Numbered from the stretch's first letter, positions 1 through 11,226 are shown. The stretch: 64,000 bases of DNA from Rhodococcus sp. B50 (GCF_013602415.1 NZ_WPAG02000002.1:4839480-4903479), one strand, 5' to 3'. Notes: generated by a model not told the origin, from the sequence alone. A program made the numbers and translations.

Positions 1-2
1 AG

Positions 3-449
3 GTAGTGGCGGAGGACGCCGTCAATCACGAAGCCAAGAGCGAACCGCCCGCCGCCAGAGTGCACGGACCCGAAGGCTTCTTCGCGACCGCACTGTGGTT
101 GCGCGATGCGTTCGCCGACCTGAAGTTCGAGGTCTCGAACGTCGTGGAGCAGGACGGTCTCGTCGTCGTCGAGGCCGTCATGTCGGGGCGGCACGAAGGC
201 CTGTTCGCCACCTACGACGAATACGGGCGCGTCGATCAGGTGTTCGCGCCCACGGGAAAGAGTTTTTCGGTGCGTCAGGCCCATTGGTTGCGGGTGACCG
301 GCGGAAAGGTGGTCGAGCACTGGGCCGTGCGCGACGATCTGGGTATGGCGACGCAGGCGGGCTGGGTGCCGCCGAACCCGGTGTCGTTGGTGCGGAACAT
401 CCTCGCAGCACGGAAACTGCGCAAACGGATCAGAGCGGATCGAAGCTGA
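3..449 (+). CDS. SnoaL-like ester cyclase family protein, 5' partial
   Basis: Small alpha+beta barrel protein of the SnoaL/NTF2-like superfamily. The frame is open to the left edge, and the first visible residues (VVAEDAVNHEA) match the internal 'D-x-V-x-H' strand seen early in SnoaL proteins, so the true start probably lies outside the window. The body carries the usual pattern: a helix with FFATALWLRDAFADL, then strands with the H-E-G and V-E-H-W motifs near the C-terminus. No substrate can be assigned because the family covers cyclases, isomerases and many uncharacterised proteins. It is convergent with the flavohemoglobin gene and the two overlap by 20 bp at their 3' ends. Confidence 0.7.
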   Translation, partial: VVAEDAVNHEAKSEPPAARVHGPEGFFATALWLRDAFADLKFEVSNVVEQDGLVVVEAVMSGRHEGLFATYDEYGRVDQVFAPTGKSFSVRQAHWLRVTGGKVVEHWAVRDDLGMATQAGWVPPNPVSLVRNILAARKLRKRIRADRS

Positions 450-1590
450 TGTTCTGACGCGGGGTGCCTGCCGCCGACAGCGCGTACAGCGTGGTCCGGA
501 TCATCGACGGCGACCCGGCGATCTGGATCTGACGGTCGGCCCACGTACCGAACTGCCCGGCGACCTTGCCGAGTTTGCCGTACACCGGCCGGTTGAGGCC
601 GCTGGGTGGTTCCTTCACGGGAACCGGGTGCCACCAAGGGTTTTCCTTCTCCTCGAGTACGGGCACGATGGTCAGCCACGGGTTGGTCATGGCGATCTGC
701 CACAGGGTCTCGAGGTCGTACAGGTCGCACGGATACTTGCCGCCGTAGAACAGGTGGACGCGCGGGTTGTCGCCGCGCATCGCCATCTCCATGATCTGCG
801 CGCGCATGGGTGCGAGGCCGGTTCCGGAGGCGATCATCAGGACGTCCCGGCCGCTCTCGCGGTCGACGTGCAGGCCGCCGAGCGGCGGGCCGATCGTCCA
901 CCGGTCGCCCACGGCGGTCTCGCCGACGAGCGCGGGGCTCACCCAGCCGGTGGAGACCCGTCGCACGTGGAATTCGATCTGCCCGTGTGGATTCGGAGGA
1001 ATGGCTGCGGACAGGTACCGCCACATGTGCGGACGCTGCGGGATCTGCACGCTCATGTACTGACCCGCGTAATAGGGGATGGGACTGTCGGACTCGAGCC
1101 GGATGATCGCCAGGTCGGGGAGCACGCGTTCGTGGCCGACGACTGTGGCACCCCACGATGCGGGCAGGTCGTCGGTGGCCGCGGCGGTCGCCATCGTCTC
1201 GACGAGCCGGTCGATCACCTCTGCCCAGGTGCGCTCGAGCGCGGCCGTCCACAGGATCAGCGGGGTGCATTCGCGGACCGCGGCGAGCAGCGCATTGCCG
1301 GCGACCCGGTAGTGCACCGGTTCGACACCGTACTTCCGGTGGTCGCGGGCGAGCTGGGCGAGGAACCTGTCGACGGTGTCGGGTTCGTGGAGACGGGCGA
1401 CGACCCAGCCCACCGCGGTCGCGAAACGCTGCCGCATCGATTCCATACCGGCGGGGAACAGTGAGCGGATGCCGGTGGATTCGGCCCACATGGCGGTGTA
1501 GAACGCCGTCGCGAATCGTTCGGCCCCGGTCGGGGTGGCGATGATCGATGCGAAGCTGAGCTGAACCCGGGCGATGGCGAAAGCCTCCAC
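430..1590 (-). CDS. Type II flavohemoglobin-like globin/FAD/NAD oxidoreductase
   Basis: A globin domain (about residues 1-140) is fused to a ferredoxin-reductase-like FAD domain (about 150-250) and an NAD-binding domain (about 255-386). H84, in the HRKYGVEP motif, sits where the proximal heme ligand is found in flavohemoglobins. RYLSAAI is the flavin-binding strand and ASGTGLAPMR the nucleotide-binding loop. GTG at 1590 was chosen because GGGAGG lies a few bases upstream; the frame continues to a GTG at 1629 without a good ribosome site. Length (386 aa) and its divergent position next to clpB resemble M. tuberculosis Rv0385, the type II flavohemoglobin that uses D-lactate. The electron donor here is inferred only from that likeness; a conventional NO dioxygenase is the alternative. 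Confidence 0.85.
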   Translation of the reverse strand: MEAFAIARVQLSFASIIATPTGAERFATAFYTAMWAESTGIRSLFPAGMESMRQRFATAVGWVVARLHEPDTVDRFLAQLARDHRKYGVEPVHYRVAGNALLAAVRECTPLILWTAALERTWAEVIDRLVETMATAAATDDLPASWGATVVGHERVLPDLAIIRLESDSPIPYYAGQYMSVQIPQRPHMWRYLSAAIPPNPHGQIEFHVRRVSTGWVSPALVGETAVGDRWTIGPPLGGLHVDRESGRDVLMIASGTGLAPMRAQIMEMAMRGDNPRVHLFYGGKYPCDLYDLETLWQIAMTNPWLTIVPVLEEKENPWWHPVPVKEPPSGLNRPVYGKLGKVAGQFGTWADRQIQIAGSPSMIRTTLYALSAAGTPRQNISFDPL

Positions 1591-1717
1591 GCCATCCTCC
1601 CTGTATCCGTGCTGCGCGAACGCCGCCACTGTAGTCGTTCGGAGGGCGCCGGGCCACCGACCACCAGGTTCGTCACAACCTACCGACGGTGTGTGACCAG
1701 AGTCACTACACTTAGGA

Positions 1718-1742
1718 AAGTTGAGCGGAACAAACTCAACTT
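1718..1742 (+). promoter_or_regulatory. HAIR operator (HspR-associated inverted repeat) upstream of clpB
   Basis: A perfect 8-bp inverted repeat, AAGTTGAG-N9-CTCAACTT, lies 118 bp before the clpB start. Its core TTGAG-N9-CTCAA equals the actinobacterial HAIR consensus (CTTGAGT-N7-ACTCAAG) bound by the heat-shock repressor HspR. HspR is known to repress clpB and dnaK in Streptomyces and mycobacteria. HspR control here is inferred from the match; the hspR gene is not in the window. Confidence 0.9.
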
Positions 1743-1859
1743 ACGATCAGTTGGATAGTTCGACACCGCCGAGACCTGTCTGCCAGAGGGGATCGGTTGC
1801 AGAATCGACATGGAGCACTCGACGCGCGTGGAGTGCACCGAGAAAGAAAGGGGCGCGCA

Positions 1860-4415
<2,556 letters not shown>

Positions 4416-4421
4416 CGGCAC

Positions 4422-4465
4422 CCGTGCGCGTTTCCGGCAGCTCCGGCTACCGGAAACGCGCACGG
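4422..4465 (+). terminator. Hairpin terminator after clpB
   Basis: Perfect 16-bp stem (4422-4437 pairs with 4450-4465) with a 12-nt loop, beginning 7 nt after the clpB stop. There is no T-tract, which is common for actinobacterial terminators. It separates clpB from the next gene. Confidence 0.8.
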
Positions 4466-4483
4466 CCTACTCTGGAAGGCGTT

Positions 4484-5353
4484 ATGACGAATCCCCAGGA
4501 TCCGCGCACCCCACAGGAACGGGCCTACGCACTCGACGAGTCGTCGAACGGGACGGACGACGACTCGACGCGCGTGCTGCACACCGACGACCCGACCGAA
4601 GCGTACGGGCGACCGGTGACCAACCCGACGGTGGCGTACACCCGCTACGAGCAGTGGGGCGCACCGGGGAGCGAGTACCAGCCCACGCAGGCCTATCCCT
4701 CGTCCCAGTCTCATCCGTCGCAACAGCCCTATTCGCCGCAACAGGCTTATCCGTCGCAACAGCCGTATCCGCCCCCGCACGGCTATCGGTCCACGCAGGT
4801 GTTTCCCGCCCAGGGGCAGCCACCCACGGGCCCGGTGCCCGGCACGGATCCCGGGAAGTCGCCGCGCGGGCCGCGCTGGGGACTGATCGCACTCGCCGCG
4901 GTGGTCCTCGTCGCGCTCGGCGGCACCATCGGTTTCCTGCTCAGCCGGCCCGACGACTCCACCTCGCGGGTCGCGTCGGATCGCGCGCCGGCGACCGTCG
5001 CGCCACCGCCCACGGCGACCCTTCCGCCGCCGGCCGAGCCGACCACCCCGGGGCTGCCCCTGGACCGGCTCCCGGGCGGACTCGGCGAGGTCATGGGTGA
5101 TGCGGGCGCGGTCGTGGGCACGATCACCGCGAACGACGGCGGCAGCATCACGCTCGGCGTCATCGGCGGTTCGACCGTCACCGTCGTCCTCACACCCGAC
5201 ACCGAGATCATCACCCTCACCGGTGACACCGCCGACAGTCTCGAGGTCGGAGCGACCGCCGTGGCGACCGGCAGCGCCGTCGACCAGGGGCGCATGACCG
5301 CCGAGACCGTCGTCAGCGCGTCCCTCCCATCCTTCGGTGGTTCGGGCCGCTGA
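4484..5353 (+). CDS. Single-pass membrane protein with Pro/Gln-rich cytoplasmic region
   Basis: Function not recognised. The 289-aa protein has a low-complexity N-terminus (about residues 60-120) with repeated QAYPSQQ/QQPY units, one membrane segment (WGLIALAAVVLVALGGTIGFLL, about 130-152), a Pro/Thr linker and a C-terminal beta-rich domain (about 205-285) with VVGTITANDG and VVLTPDTEI strands that resembles the DUF5666 type. The topology suggests a small extracytoplasmic domain. ATG at 4484 was chosen; it has GGAAGG upstream, and a longer frame would have to start inside the clpB terminator. The position just after clpB recalls the small membrane or secreted protein gene next to clpB in M. 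tuberculosis, but that is only inference. Confidence 0.75.
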   Translation: MTNPQDPRTPQERAYALDESSNGTDDDSTRVLHTDDPTEAYGRPVTNPTVAYTRYEQWGAPGSEYQPTQAYPSSQSHPSQQPYSPQQAYPSQQPYPPPHGYRSTQVFPAQGQPPTGPVPGTDPGKSPRGPRWGLIALAAVVLVALGGTIGFLLSRPDDSTSRVASDRAPATVAPPPTATLPPPAEPTTPGLPLDRLPGGLGEVMGDAGAVVGTITANDGGSITLGVIGGSTVTVVLTPDTEIITLTGDTADSLEVGATAVATGSAVDQGRMTAETVVSASLPSFGGSGR

Positions 5354-5373
5354 CCCGCTAGGCTGACTCGACG

Positions 5374-6042
5374 ATGACTGTCATGTGGTTCTCTCTGGCC
5401 GCGGTCGCACTCCTGGGTGCGGTCGCGCTGCTCTATGTCGACCGGACACGGCGAGAGCAGTCGGGTCGTATCCGGGAGATCTGGGCCAAGGCACAGGGCT
5501 ACAAGTACACCTCCGCCGAGGACAACCTGCCGTCCAGCTGGCACCGCGCGGCGCTCGCCAAGCAGGAGTATCTGGGCGCGATCGACATCGTCCGCGGGGT
5601 CCGCCGCGGCGAGGAGTTCGTCCTGTTCGACATCGAGGAGACCGCGACGGTCATCGCGGTCCGGCGCAAGGTCGGCTCCGACGTCGACATCGACCTGCGA
5701 CTGAAGTCGACACCGCCGCCGAAGGACCCGGACATGAACCTGCTCGGCTCCATCGGGCCGCGCATCGTCTTCGCCACCGACCTCGAGATCGCGCGCCGCG
5801 TGTGCGATCAGCGGATGGTCGCGTTCACCGAATCCATCCCGGACCACGTGCAGATGCTGTGGAGCGAAGGCGAATGGACCCTCGGATCGATCCCCGTCGG
5901 CAGCACCGGCCGCGAGTGGGACTCGGCCATCGAGACGGTGGCCCGGCTCTCCGGCATCCTCCACGTGCTGCCGCCCGTCGTCGAACCCGACGAACTCGAT
6001 CGCGGCACGCAGGATCCGGGACGCCCGTCCGCGTATCGCTGA
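5374..6042 (+). CDS. Conserved hypothetical membrane-anchored protein
   Basis: Product unknown. The 222-aa protein starts with one hydrophobic helix (about residues 3-22, MWFSLAAVALLGAVALLYV), followed by a soluble region facing the cytoplasm by the positive-inside rule (RTRREQ follows the helix). No catalytic motif is evident. A TAGGCT box lies 9 nt before the ATG, so the transcript may be nearly leaderless. It sits between clpB and pyrE, where M. tuberculosis has Rv0383c, and may be the equivalent, though no domain assignment supports a function. Confidence 0.75.
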   Translation: MTVMWFSLAAVALLGAVALLYVDRTRREQSGRIREIWAKAQGYKYTSAEDNLPSSWHRAALAKQEYLGAIDIVRGVRRGEEFVLFDIEETATVIAVRRKVGSDVDIDLRLKSTPPPKDPDMNLLGSIGPRIVFATDLEIARRVCDQRMVAFTESIPDHVQMLWSEGEWTLGSIPVGSTGREWDSAIETVARLSGILHVLPPVVEPDELDRGTQDPGRPSAYR

Positions 6043-6082
6043 GAGACATCGCCGAGAGGTAGTCGCGCACGCTGCGTGTCAT

Positions 6083-6088
6083 TAGTGT
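6083..6088 (+). promoter_or_regulatory. -10 box of a probable leaderless promoter (SDR gene)
   Basis: TAGTGT ends 7 nt before the ATG at 6096. This spacing places the transcription start at or next to the A of ATG, the arrangement of leaderless genes in Actinobacteria. No Shine-Dalgarno sequence is present. Confidence 0.5.
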
Positions 6089-6095
6089 GACGGCC

Positions 6096-6878
6096 ATGAC
6101 TTCCGCCCGACCCGTTGCGCTCGTGACCGGACCCACCTCGGGAATCGGTGCGGGTTTCGCCCGCACCCTCGCCGGTCGTGGTTACGACCTCGTGCTCGTC
6201 GCCCGCACCCGTCCCGCCCTCGACGAACTTGCCACCGAACTGAAGCAGAAGTTCGGCGCGTCGTCGGAGATCATCGTCGCGGATCTGGCGACCTCCGAGG
6301 GCCGCGACCAGGTCGTCGAGCGGCTCGGGCGCGGGGTCGACATGCTGGTCAACAACGCCGGCTTCGGCACGACCGGCGAGTTCTGGACCGCCGACCCGGC
6401 TCTGCTGCAGGCGCAGCTCGACGTCAACGTCACCTCGGTGGTCGCGTTCACCCGCGCCGCGCTCCCGTCGATGATCGAGGCGGGTAAGGGCGACATCGTC
6501 AACGTCGCCAGCGTCGCCGGTCTGCTTCCCGGGCGCGGTTCGACCTATTCGGGCAGCAAGGCCTACGTCGTGTCGTTCACCGAGGGGCTGGCCGGTGGAC
6601 TCGCCGGCACGGGCGTGCGCGTACAGGCGCTGTGTCCCGGATTCGTGCGCACCGAGTTCCACCAGCGCGCCGGGATCGACATGTCGTCCACCCCGAAGCC
6701 GATGTGGCTGGACGTCGATCAGGTAGTGCGCACCTCGCTCGCCGACCTCGACAAGGGCAAGGTCCGCAGCATCCCGGGGCTGCAGTACAAAGTGCTCGCG
6801 ACGGCCGGACGGCTGGTGCCGCAGAACCTCGTGCGGAAGCTGACCAACACCTTCGGCAGCGGCCGCGGCCGCACCTGA
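6096..6878 (+). CDS. Short-chain dehydrogenase/reductase (SDR)
   Basis: NAD(P)-dependent oxidoreductase of the classical SDR fold, 260 aa. Visible motifs are the cofactor loop TGPTSGIGAGFA (residues about 11-22), NNAGF (about 87-91), the catalytic serine in NVASVAG (about 137) and the YxxxK pair in YSGSKAY (about 150-154). An Arg after the first strand (VARTRP) fits NADP preference. The substrate is not evident. The start is ATG at 6096, preceded by a -10 box at leaderless distance. The C-terminal RKLTNTFGSGRGRT tail is ordinary. It lies between clpB-linked genes and pyrE but belongs to no obvious pathway. Confidence 0.9.
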   Translation: MTSARPVALVTGPTSGIGAGFARTLAGRGYDLVLVARTRPALDELATELKQKFGASSEIIVADLATSEGRDQVVERLGRGVDMLVNNAGFGTTGEFWTADPALLQAQLDVNVTSVVAFTRAALPSMIEAGKGDIVNVASVAGLLPGRGSTYSGSKAYVVSFTEGLAGGLAGTGVRVQALCPGFVRTEFHQRAGIDMSSTPKPMWLDVDQVVRTSLADLDKGKVRSIPGLQYKVLATAGRLVPQNLVRKLTNTFGSGRGRT

Positions 6879-6992
6879 TCCGCGGCAGATGCACTGACGG
6901 CGCGCGTTCGAAGATCACAGTACGGATACACCGCGACGGACACGCCGGGTGCGGTATTCGGCGCGATTCATACGCTGGGTACATTTCTGCGC

Positions 6993-7610
6993 GTGACGTC
7001 TGTGGCTGTGGTGCTCTGTGTTGCTGTCGTGGTTGCGGTGGTGCTGTGGTTGCGCGCAGGCGTGCGCCGTCTGCGGACGCTGCAGCAACGCCATCGGGAG
7101 AGCCTTCGGCTGCTCCTCCACGAACTCGACGACCGCTACGATCTCGTGCCCGCGCTCATCGCGGCGTCGGCCGGTGCCGGCGTCGAACGCGAACGCATCC
7201 GGCCGGTCGTCGGCGCCCGCTCGCTCGCCATCGGTGTGCGCGACCAGCGTCTGGGCCTGACCGAACGCGCCGGCGCCGAGAACGCACTGTCCGCGACGCT
7301 GCACGAGCTCATCAGCGGACTCGAGGGTGTCAATCACTGGCCGTTCATCCGGGTCGCCCGCGAACTGCAGACCCGCGAGCAGCGCATCGCCGGAGCGGTC
7401 CGCGTGCACAACGACCTCGGCAGGGCACTCGACACCGCGATCGGCCGATTCCCCACCTCCCTGTTCGCGAAGCTCGCAGCGGTCGGACCGGTCGCGCTGT
7501 TCGAGGCGCCCGCGCCCGTCGCCGCACCGGCCCGGACCACCGAGACCTCCGCGTCGACCGAGACCGAGGTCCGGCAGCCCGAGCCGGCATCCGACACCGT
7601 CGCTGCCTGA
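6993..7610 (+). CDS. LemA-family-like membrane-anchored helical protein
   Basis: The 205-aa protein starts with a membrane helix (about residues 2-20), then a long helical region. ELDDRYDLVPALI and ELQTREQRIAGAVRVHNDLGRALDTAIGRFPTSLFA match the two characteristic LemA segments (the 'RRxDLIPNLV' and 'E..IAxAR..YN..V..YN...FP' patterns), although the first lacks the usual Asn. The C-terminus is Ala/Pro/Thr-rich and probably disordered. The role of LemA proteins is poorly defined. The gene starts at GTG 6993 without a clear ribosome site and ends 86 bp before pyrE. Confidence 0.65.
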   Translation: MTSVAVVLCVAVVVAVVLWLRAGVRRLRTLQQRHRESLRLLLHELDDRYDLVPALIAASAGAGVERERIRPVVGARSLAIGVRDQRLGLTERAGAENALSATLHELISGLEGVNHWPFIRVARELQTREQRIAGAVRVHNDLGRALDTAIGRFPTSLFAKLAAVGPVALFEAPAPVAAPARTTETSASTETEVRQPEPASDTVAA

Positions 7611-7696
7611 CCGGCAGGTCGCAGCGACTAGGCTCGTTCCCCGACACGAGCGCGACCGCACCGGCGTCGCGCCCACGAACGACGGGTGAGGACGCA

Positions 7697-8239
7697 ATGA
7701 GTGACCGCGACGAACTGGCAGCACTGGTACGCGAGCTGGCGGTGGTGCACGGCCGCGTGACCCTGTCGTCCGGGAAGGAAGCCGACTACTACGTCGACCT
7801 GCGTCGCGCGACCCTGCACCACAAGGCCGGACCGCTGATCGGCACGCTCCTGCGCGAACTCGTCTCCGACTGGGACTTCGACGCCGTCGGTGGCCTCACC
7901 ATGGGTGCCGACCCGGTCGCCCTCGCCGTCATGCACGCCGCCGGCCGGCCCATCGATGCCTTCGTCGTCCGTAAGGCCGCCAAGGCCCACGGCATGCAGC
8001 GGCAGATCGAGGGACCGGACGTGACCGGCAAGCGGGTGCTCGTCGTGGAGGACACAACCACCACCGGCAATTCGCCGCTCACCGCCGTCAAGGCGCTGCG
8101 TGAGGCCGGTGCGATCGTCGTGGGTGTCGCGACCGTCGTCGACCGCGCGACCGGCGCCGACGAGGTCATTGCGGCGGAGGGCGTCGAGTACCGCTCCCTG
8201 CTCGGCCTGGCCGACCTGGGTCTGGACGACGACGAGTAG
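7697..8239 (+). CDS. pyrE: Orotate phosphoribosyltransferase
   Basis: Transfers phosphoribose from PRPP to orotate to give OMP in de novo pyrimidine synthesis. The 180-aa protein is the compact actinobacterial form. The PRPP-binding motif VLVVEDTTTTGNS is at about residues 114-126. The flexible-loop region with lysines (VVRKAAKAHGMQ) precedes it, and TLSSGKEADYYVDLR is the family's N-terminal signature. ATG at 7697 follows GGTGAGGAC. galT begins 4 nt after the stop, so pyrE, galT and galK are likely one transcript. M. tuberculosis keeps pyrE (Rv0382c) in the matching position near clpB, but galTK is elsewhere there. Confidence 0.95.
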   Translation: MSDRDELAALVRELAVVHGRVTLSSGKEADYYVDLRRATLHHKAGPLIGTLLRELVSDWDFDAVGGLTMGADPVALAVMHAAGRPIDAFVVRKAAKAHGMQRQIEGPDVTGKRVLVVEDTTTTGNSPLTAVKALREAGAIVVGVATVVDRATGADEVIAAEGVEYRSLLGLADLGLDDDE

Positions 8240-8243
8240 TCGC

Positions 8244-9359
8244 GTGGGGGCGCGGGTCCGGCAGACCGTCACGCATCTCGCGGACGGCCGGGAACTGATC
8301 TACTTCGACGACACCGAACCGTTCGTCTCCGGTGCCGCGACCCGCCACCTCCACGACCGCCGCGACCTGCCGCCCGTCGCGGCGACCTCCGAGATGCGCC
8401 GCGACCCGCTGACGGGGGAGTGGGTGACCTTCGCGGCGCACCGAATGGACCGCACCTTCCTGCCGTCGGCCGTCGACTGCCCGTTGTGCCCGAGCAGGGC
8501 GGGCGCGTGCACCGAGATCCCGGCCGACGACTACGACGTCGTCGTGTTCGAGAACCGGTTCCCGTCGCTCGGGGCACCGTCGACCGGTGAGGATCTCGTC
8601 GACGGCGACGGGCTGTGGCCGCGCCGACCGGCGACCGGCCGCTGCGAGGTCGTCGCGTTCACCCCCGACCACGACGCCTGGTTCGCGGACCTCTCCCTGC
8701 CCCGGGCGCGCACCGTCATCGATGCGCTCGCCGCCCGCACCGCCGCGCTGTCGCGCCTGCCGGACGTGCGGCAGGTCTTCTGCTTCGAGAACCGCGGTGT
8801 GGAAATCGGTGTGACGCTGCAGCATCCGCACGGTCAGATCTACGCCTATCCGTTCGTCCCGCCGCGATCGCAGACTCTGCTGGATCGTGCCCGCGAGCAT
8901 CGCCTGCGGACCGGCAGGTCGTTGCAGGGCGACATCCTCGACGCCGAACGTGGGGCGGGCACCCGACTCGTGTGGTCCGGCGACACGTGGTCGGCCTACG
9001 TCCCTGCCGCGGCCCGCTGGCCCGTCGAGGTGCATCTCGTCCCGCACCGCGACGTCCCGGACCTCGCAGCCCTCGACGAGTGCGAACGCGACGAACTCGC
9101 CGTGGTCCATCGCGATCTCCTCGGCCGCGTCGACCGGTTCTTCCCCGGCGTCGACCGCGCCCCCTATATCGCCGCCTGGCATCAGGCACCGGTCGGTGCG
9201 GGGCGCGAGGAAGTGCGGTTGTTCTGCCAGATCTTCTCGTTGCGACGGGCCCCGGACAAGCTGAAATATCTCGCGGGATCGGAATCGGCGATGGGCGCGT
9301 GGATCAGCGATACCACCCCCGAACGAATCGCGGCACGCCTTCGGGAGGTCGCGACATGA
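8244..9359 (+). CDS. galT: Galactose-1-phosphate uridylyltransferase
   Basis: Leloir pathway enzyme exchanging UMP between UDP-glucose and galactose-1-phosphate. The 371-aa protein shows MRRDPLTGEWVTFAAHR near residue 51, the zinc-type CPLC pair (about 79-82) and the active-site loop QHPHGQIYAYP (about 192-202), whose middle His is the nucleophile that carries UMP. The second half keeps the family's EVHLVPHR and QAPV segments. GTG at 8244 was chosen because it starts just after pyrE and gives the usual N-terminus (RQTVTHLADGRELIYFDD). The stop codon overlaps the galK ATG by 4 nt (ATGA), indicating translational coupling. Confidence 0.95.
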   Translation: MGARVRQTVTHLADGRELIYFDDTEPFVSGAATRHLHDRRDLPPVAATSEMRRDPLTGEWVTFAAHRMDRTFLPSAVDCPLCPSRAGACTEIPADDYDVVVFENRFPSLGAPSTGEDLVDGDGLWPRRPATGRCEVVAFTPDHDAWFADLSLPRARTVIDALAARTAALSRLPDVRQVFCFENRGVEIGVTLQHPHGQIYAYPFVPPRSQTLLDRAREHRLRTGRSLQGDILDAERGAGTRLVWSGDTWSAYVPAAARWPVEVHLVPHRDVPDLAALDECERDELAVVHRDLLGRVDRFFPGVDRAPYIAAWHQAPVGAGREEVRLFCQIFSLRRAPDKLKYLAGSESAMGAWISDTTPERIAARLREVAT

Positions 9360-10465
9360 ACATCCGGGCGCTGTTCGAAGCGGAATTCGGCGTCGAACCC
9401 GAGGGCTCCTGGTGTGCTCCGGGGCGCGTCAATCTCATCGGTGAGCACGTCGACTACGCCGGTGGCCTGTGCCTGCCGATGGCTCTCCCTCAGGTCACCG
9501 CCGTGGCGGTGCGCCGCCGCTCCGATCATCTGCTGCGCGTGCGCAGCGCCGGATTCGACGCCGTAGACCTCGATCTGCGCGACCGGCACGTCGACGGCTG
9601 GGCCGCCTACGTCGCCGGGGTGATCTGGACGCTCGATCCGCCGGGATTCACCGGCGCCGATATCGCGGTCGCGTCGGACGTGCCGGTCGGAGCGGGACTC
9701 TCGTCGTCCGCCGCGCTCGAGACATCGGTTGCGGTGGCACTCGCCGACCTGTGCGGGCTGCCCCTCGACGAGGACGGCCGTGATCGGCTCGCCGCGGCAT
9801 GCGTGCGCGCGGAGAACGACTACGCCGGGGCACCCACCGGCGGGCTCGACCAGCGGATCGCGCTGCACGCCCGCCCCGGACACGCGCTGCTGCTCGACTT
9901 CGCCGACGGCAGCAGCGAACACATCCCGTTCGACGCGGAAGCGCAGGGACTGACCGTGCTGGTCGTCGACACCGGCACCGGGCACCGGCTCGCCGACGGG
10001 CAGTACGGAGAGCGTCGTCGTCAGGTCGAGGACGCCACCCGGCTCCTCGGCGTGGAATCCCTGCGCGACGCGCCGTCGGCGGACCCGCTCGGCGATCCCG
10101 TCCTGCGTCGCCGCGCCCGGCACGTGATCGACGAGATCGCCCGGGTCCGTGAGGCCGCGGAGTTGTTGCGGGCTGGGCGGATCCGGGACCTCGGTCCGCT
10201 GCTCGACGCGTCGCACCGCTCGCTGCGCGACGACTTCGAGGTCAGCTGCCTCGAACTCGACACCGCCGTCGACGCGGCCCTCGCAGCGGGTGCTCTGGGC
10301 GCCCGGATGGTCGGGGGCGGCTTCGGCGGGTCGGCGATCGCGTTGTGCGAGAACGATCGCGTCGACCCGGTGCGGCAGGCGGTCGCCGCCGCCGCCGCAC
10401 GCGGCGACCTTGCGGCACCGACCTTCCTGCGCGCCACGGCGTCCGGCGGTGCGCGCCGCTGCTGA
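9356..10465 (+). CDS. galK: Galactokinase
   Basis: GHMP-family kinase that phosphorylates galactose at C1 with ATP. All three GHMP motifs are visible in the 369-aa protein: GRVNLIGEHVDYAGG (about residues 23-37, galactose recognition), PVGAGLSSSAALE (about 110-122, phosphate loop) and GARMVGGGFGGSAIAL (about 313-328). The ATG at 9356 overlaps the galT stop. The pair gives UDP-galactose precursors for arabinogalactan or exopolysaccharide, or allows galactose use; galE is not in the window. Confidence 0.95.
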   Translation: MNIRALFEAEFGVEPEGSWCAPGRVNLIGEHVDYAGGLCLPMALPQVTAVAVRRRSDHLLRVRSAGFDAVDLDLRDRHVDGWAAYVAGVIWTLDPPGFTGADIAVASDVPVGAGLSSSAALETSVAVALADLCGLPLDEDGRDRLAAACVRAENDYAGAPTGGLDQRIALHARPGHALLLDFADGSSEHIPFDAEAQGLTVLVVDTGTGHRLADGQYGERRRQVEDATRLLGVESLRDAPSADPLGDPVLRRRARHVIDEIARVREAAELLRAGRIRDLGPLLDASHRSLRDDFEVSCLELDTAVDAALAAGALGARMVGGGFGGSAIALCENDRVDPVRQAVAAAAARGDLAAPTFLRATASGGARRC

Positions 10466-10476
10466 TCATCTCCGGG

Positions 10477-10482
10477 TACTGT
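10477..10482 (+). promoter_or_regulatory. -10 box of a probable leaderless promoter (YhhN-family gene)
   Basis: TACTGT ends 6 nt before the ATG at 10489, and no ribosome-binding site precedes the start. It overlaps the spacer just after galK, so the next gene may be expressed independently of pyrE-galTK. Confidence 0.45.
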
Positions 10483-10488
10483 GCGCGC

Positions 10489-11211
10489 ATGGGTTGGTTC
10501 GATCGGAAGAAGTGGGGCGTCGAGCACGCGGTGTTCGCCGCGGCGTCGGCTGCCACCGTCATCGGTGGGGTGTCCGGGAACGAGAAGCTGCAGCAGCTCG
10601 CCAAACCGCTCATCGCGCCCGCGCTCGCCGCGCGGGTGCTGCGCCGATCCCGCGACACCGAGCGCGCCGACACCGCCCTGCTGGTCGCGGGTCTCGCAGC
10701 GGCCACCCTCGGCGACATCGCCATGATCCGATCCGACGAGGACCGTCGGATCCTGAGCGGCGCAGCCTGTTTCGGTGTCATGCAGACGGCCTACTCGACG
10801 ATCCTCGTCCGCCACGGTGCGCGCATGTCGAAGCCGGTCGCGGTGCAACGCGCCGGTGCGCTGGCCGGTGCGGCCGGTCTGCTCGCCGCCCGCAACCGAT
10901 CGGTGGCCGCGCCGCTGACCGGATACGGTGCGCTGCTCGCCACCACCGCCACCCTCGCCGGCGATCCCGCCCTCGCGCCCGGTGCACAGGTGCGCGCGGG
11001 TCTGCCCGTGCCGGGTTCCGACCGGCGGAGTCGGCTCGGGCTGGGCGGGCTGATCTTCACGCTCTCCGACGGCTCCATCGCCGTGCGTCGTACCCTGCTG
11101 AAGGACAAGAAGACCCGCGCGGCGGCGGAAGGGTTCGTGCTGGTCACCTACGTCGTGGCCCAGCTGCTGCTCGTGGAAGGACTGCTCGCGCTCAGCCGCC
11201 GGTCGCGTTAG
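10489..11211 (+). CDS. YhhN/TMEM86-family membrane protein (lysoplasmalogenase family)
   Basis: Polytopic membrane protein of 240 aa with about seven hydrophobic segments. The order KPLIAPALAA, GDIAMI and LIFTLSDGSIAVRR follows the YhhN/TMEM86 pattern, in which the Asp residues (GD and SD) lie in the membrane core. Some family members hydrolyse lysoplasmalogens. Activity in this bacterium is unproven, and Actinobacteria generally lack plasmalogens, so the true substrate may differ. The start is ATG 10489 with a TACTGT box at leaderless distance. Confidence 0.75.
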   Translation: MGWFDRKKWGVEHAVFAAASAATVIGGVSGNEKLQQLAKPLIAPALAARVLRRSRDTERADTALLVAGLAAATLGDIAMIRSDEDRRILSGAACFGVMQTAYSTILVRHGARMSKPVAVQRAGALAGAAGLLAARNRSVAAPLTGYGALLATTATLAGDPALAPGAQVRAGLPVPGSDRRSRLGLGGLIFTLSDGSIAVRRTLLKDKKTRAAAEGFVLVTYVVAQLLLVEGLLALSRRSR

Positions 11212-11226
11212 GCGCCGCGGGGAGTG

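Noticed and set aside
628..1464. Plus-strand open frame opposite the flavohemoglobin
   Set aside because: It mirrors the flavohemoglobin gene, whose heme and flavin motifs are intact on the minus strand.
4680..4790. Short direct repeats (TATCCGTCGCAACAGCC type) as a CRISPR or tandem repeat
   Set aside because: They encode the QAYPSQQ/QQPY repeats of a membrane protein and lack spacers; they are coding repeats only.
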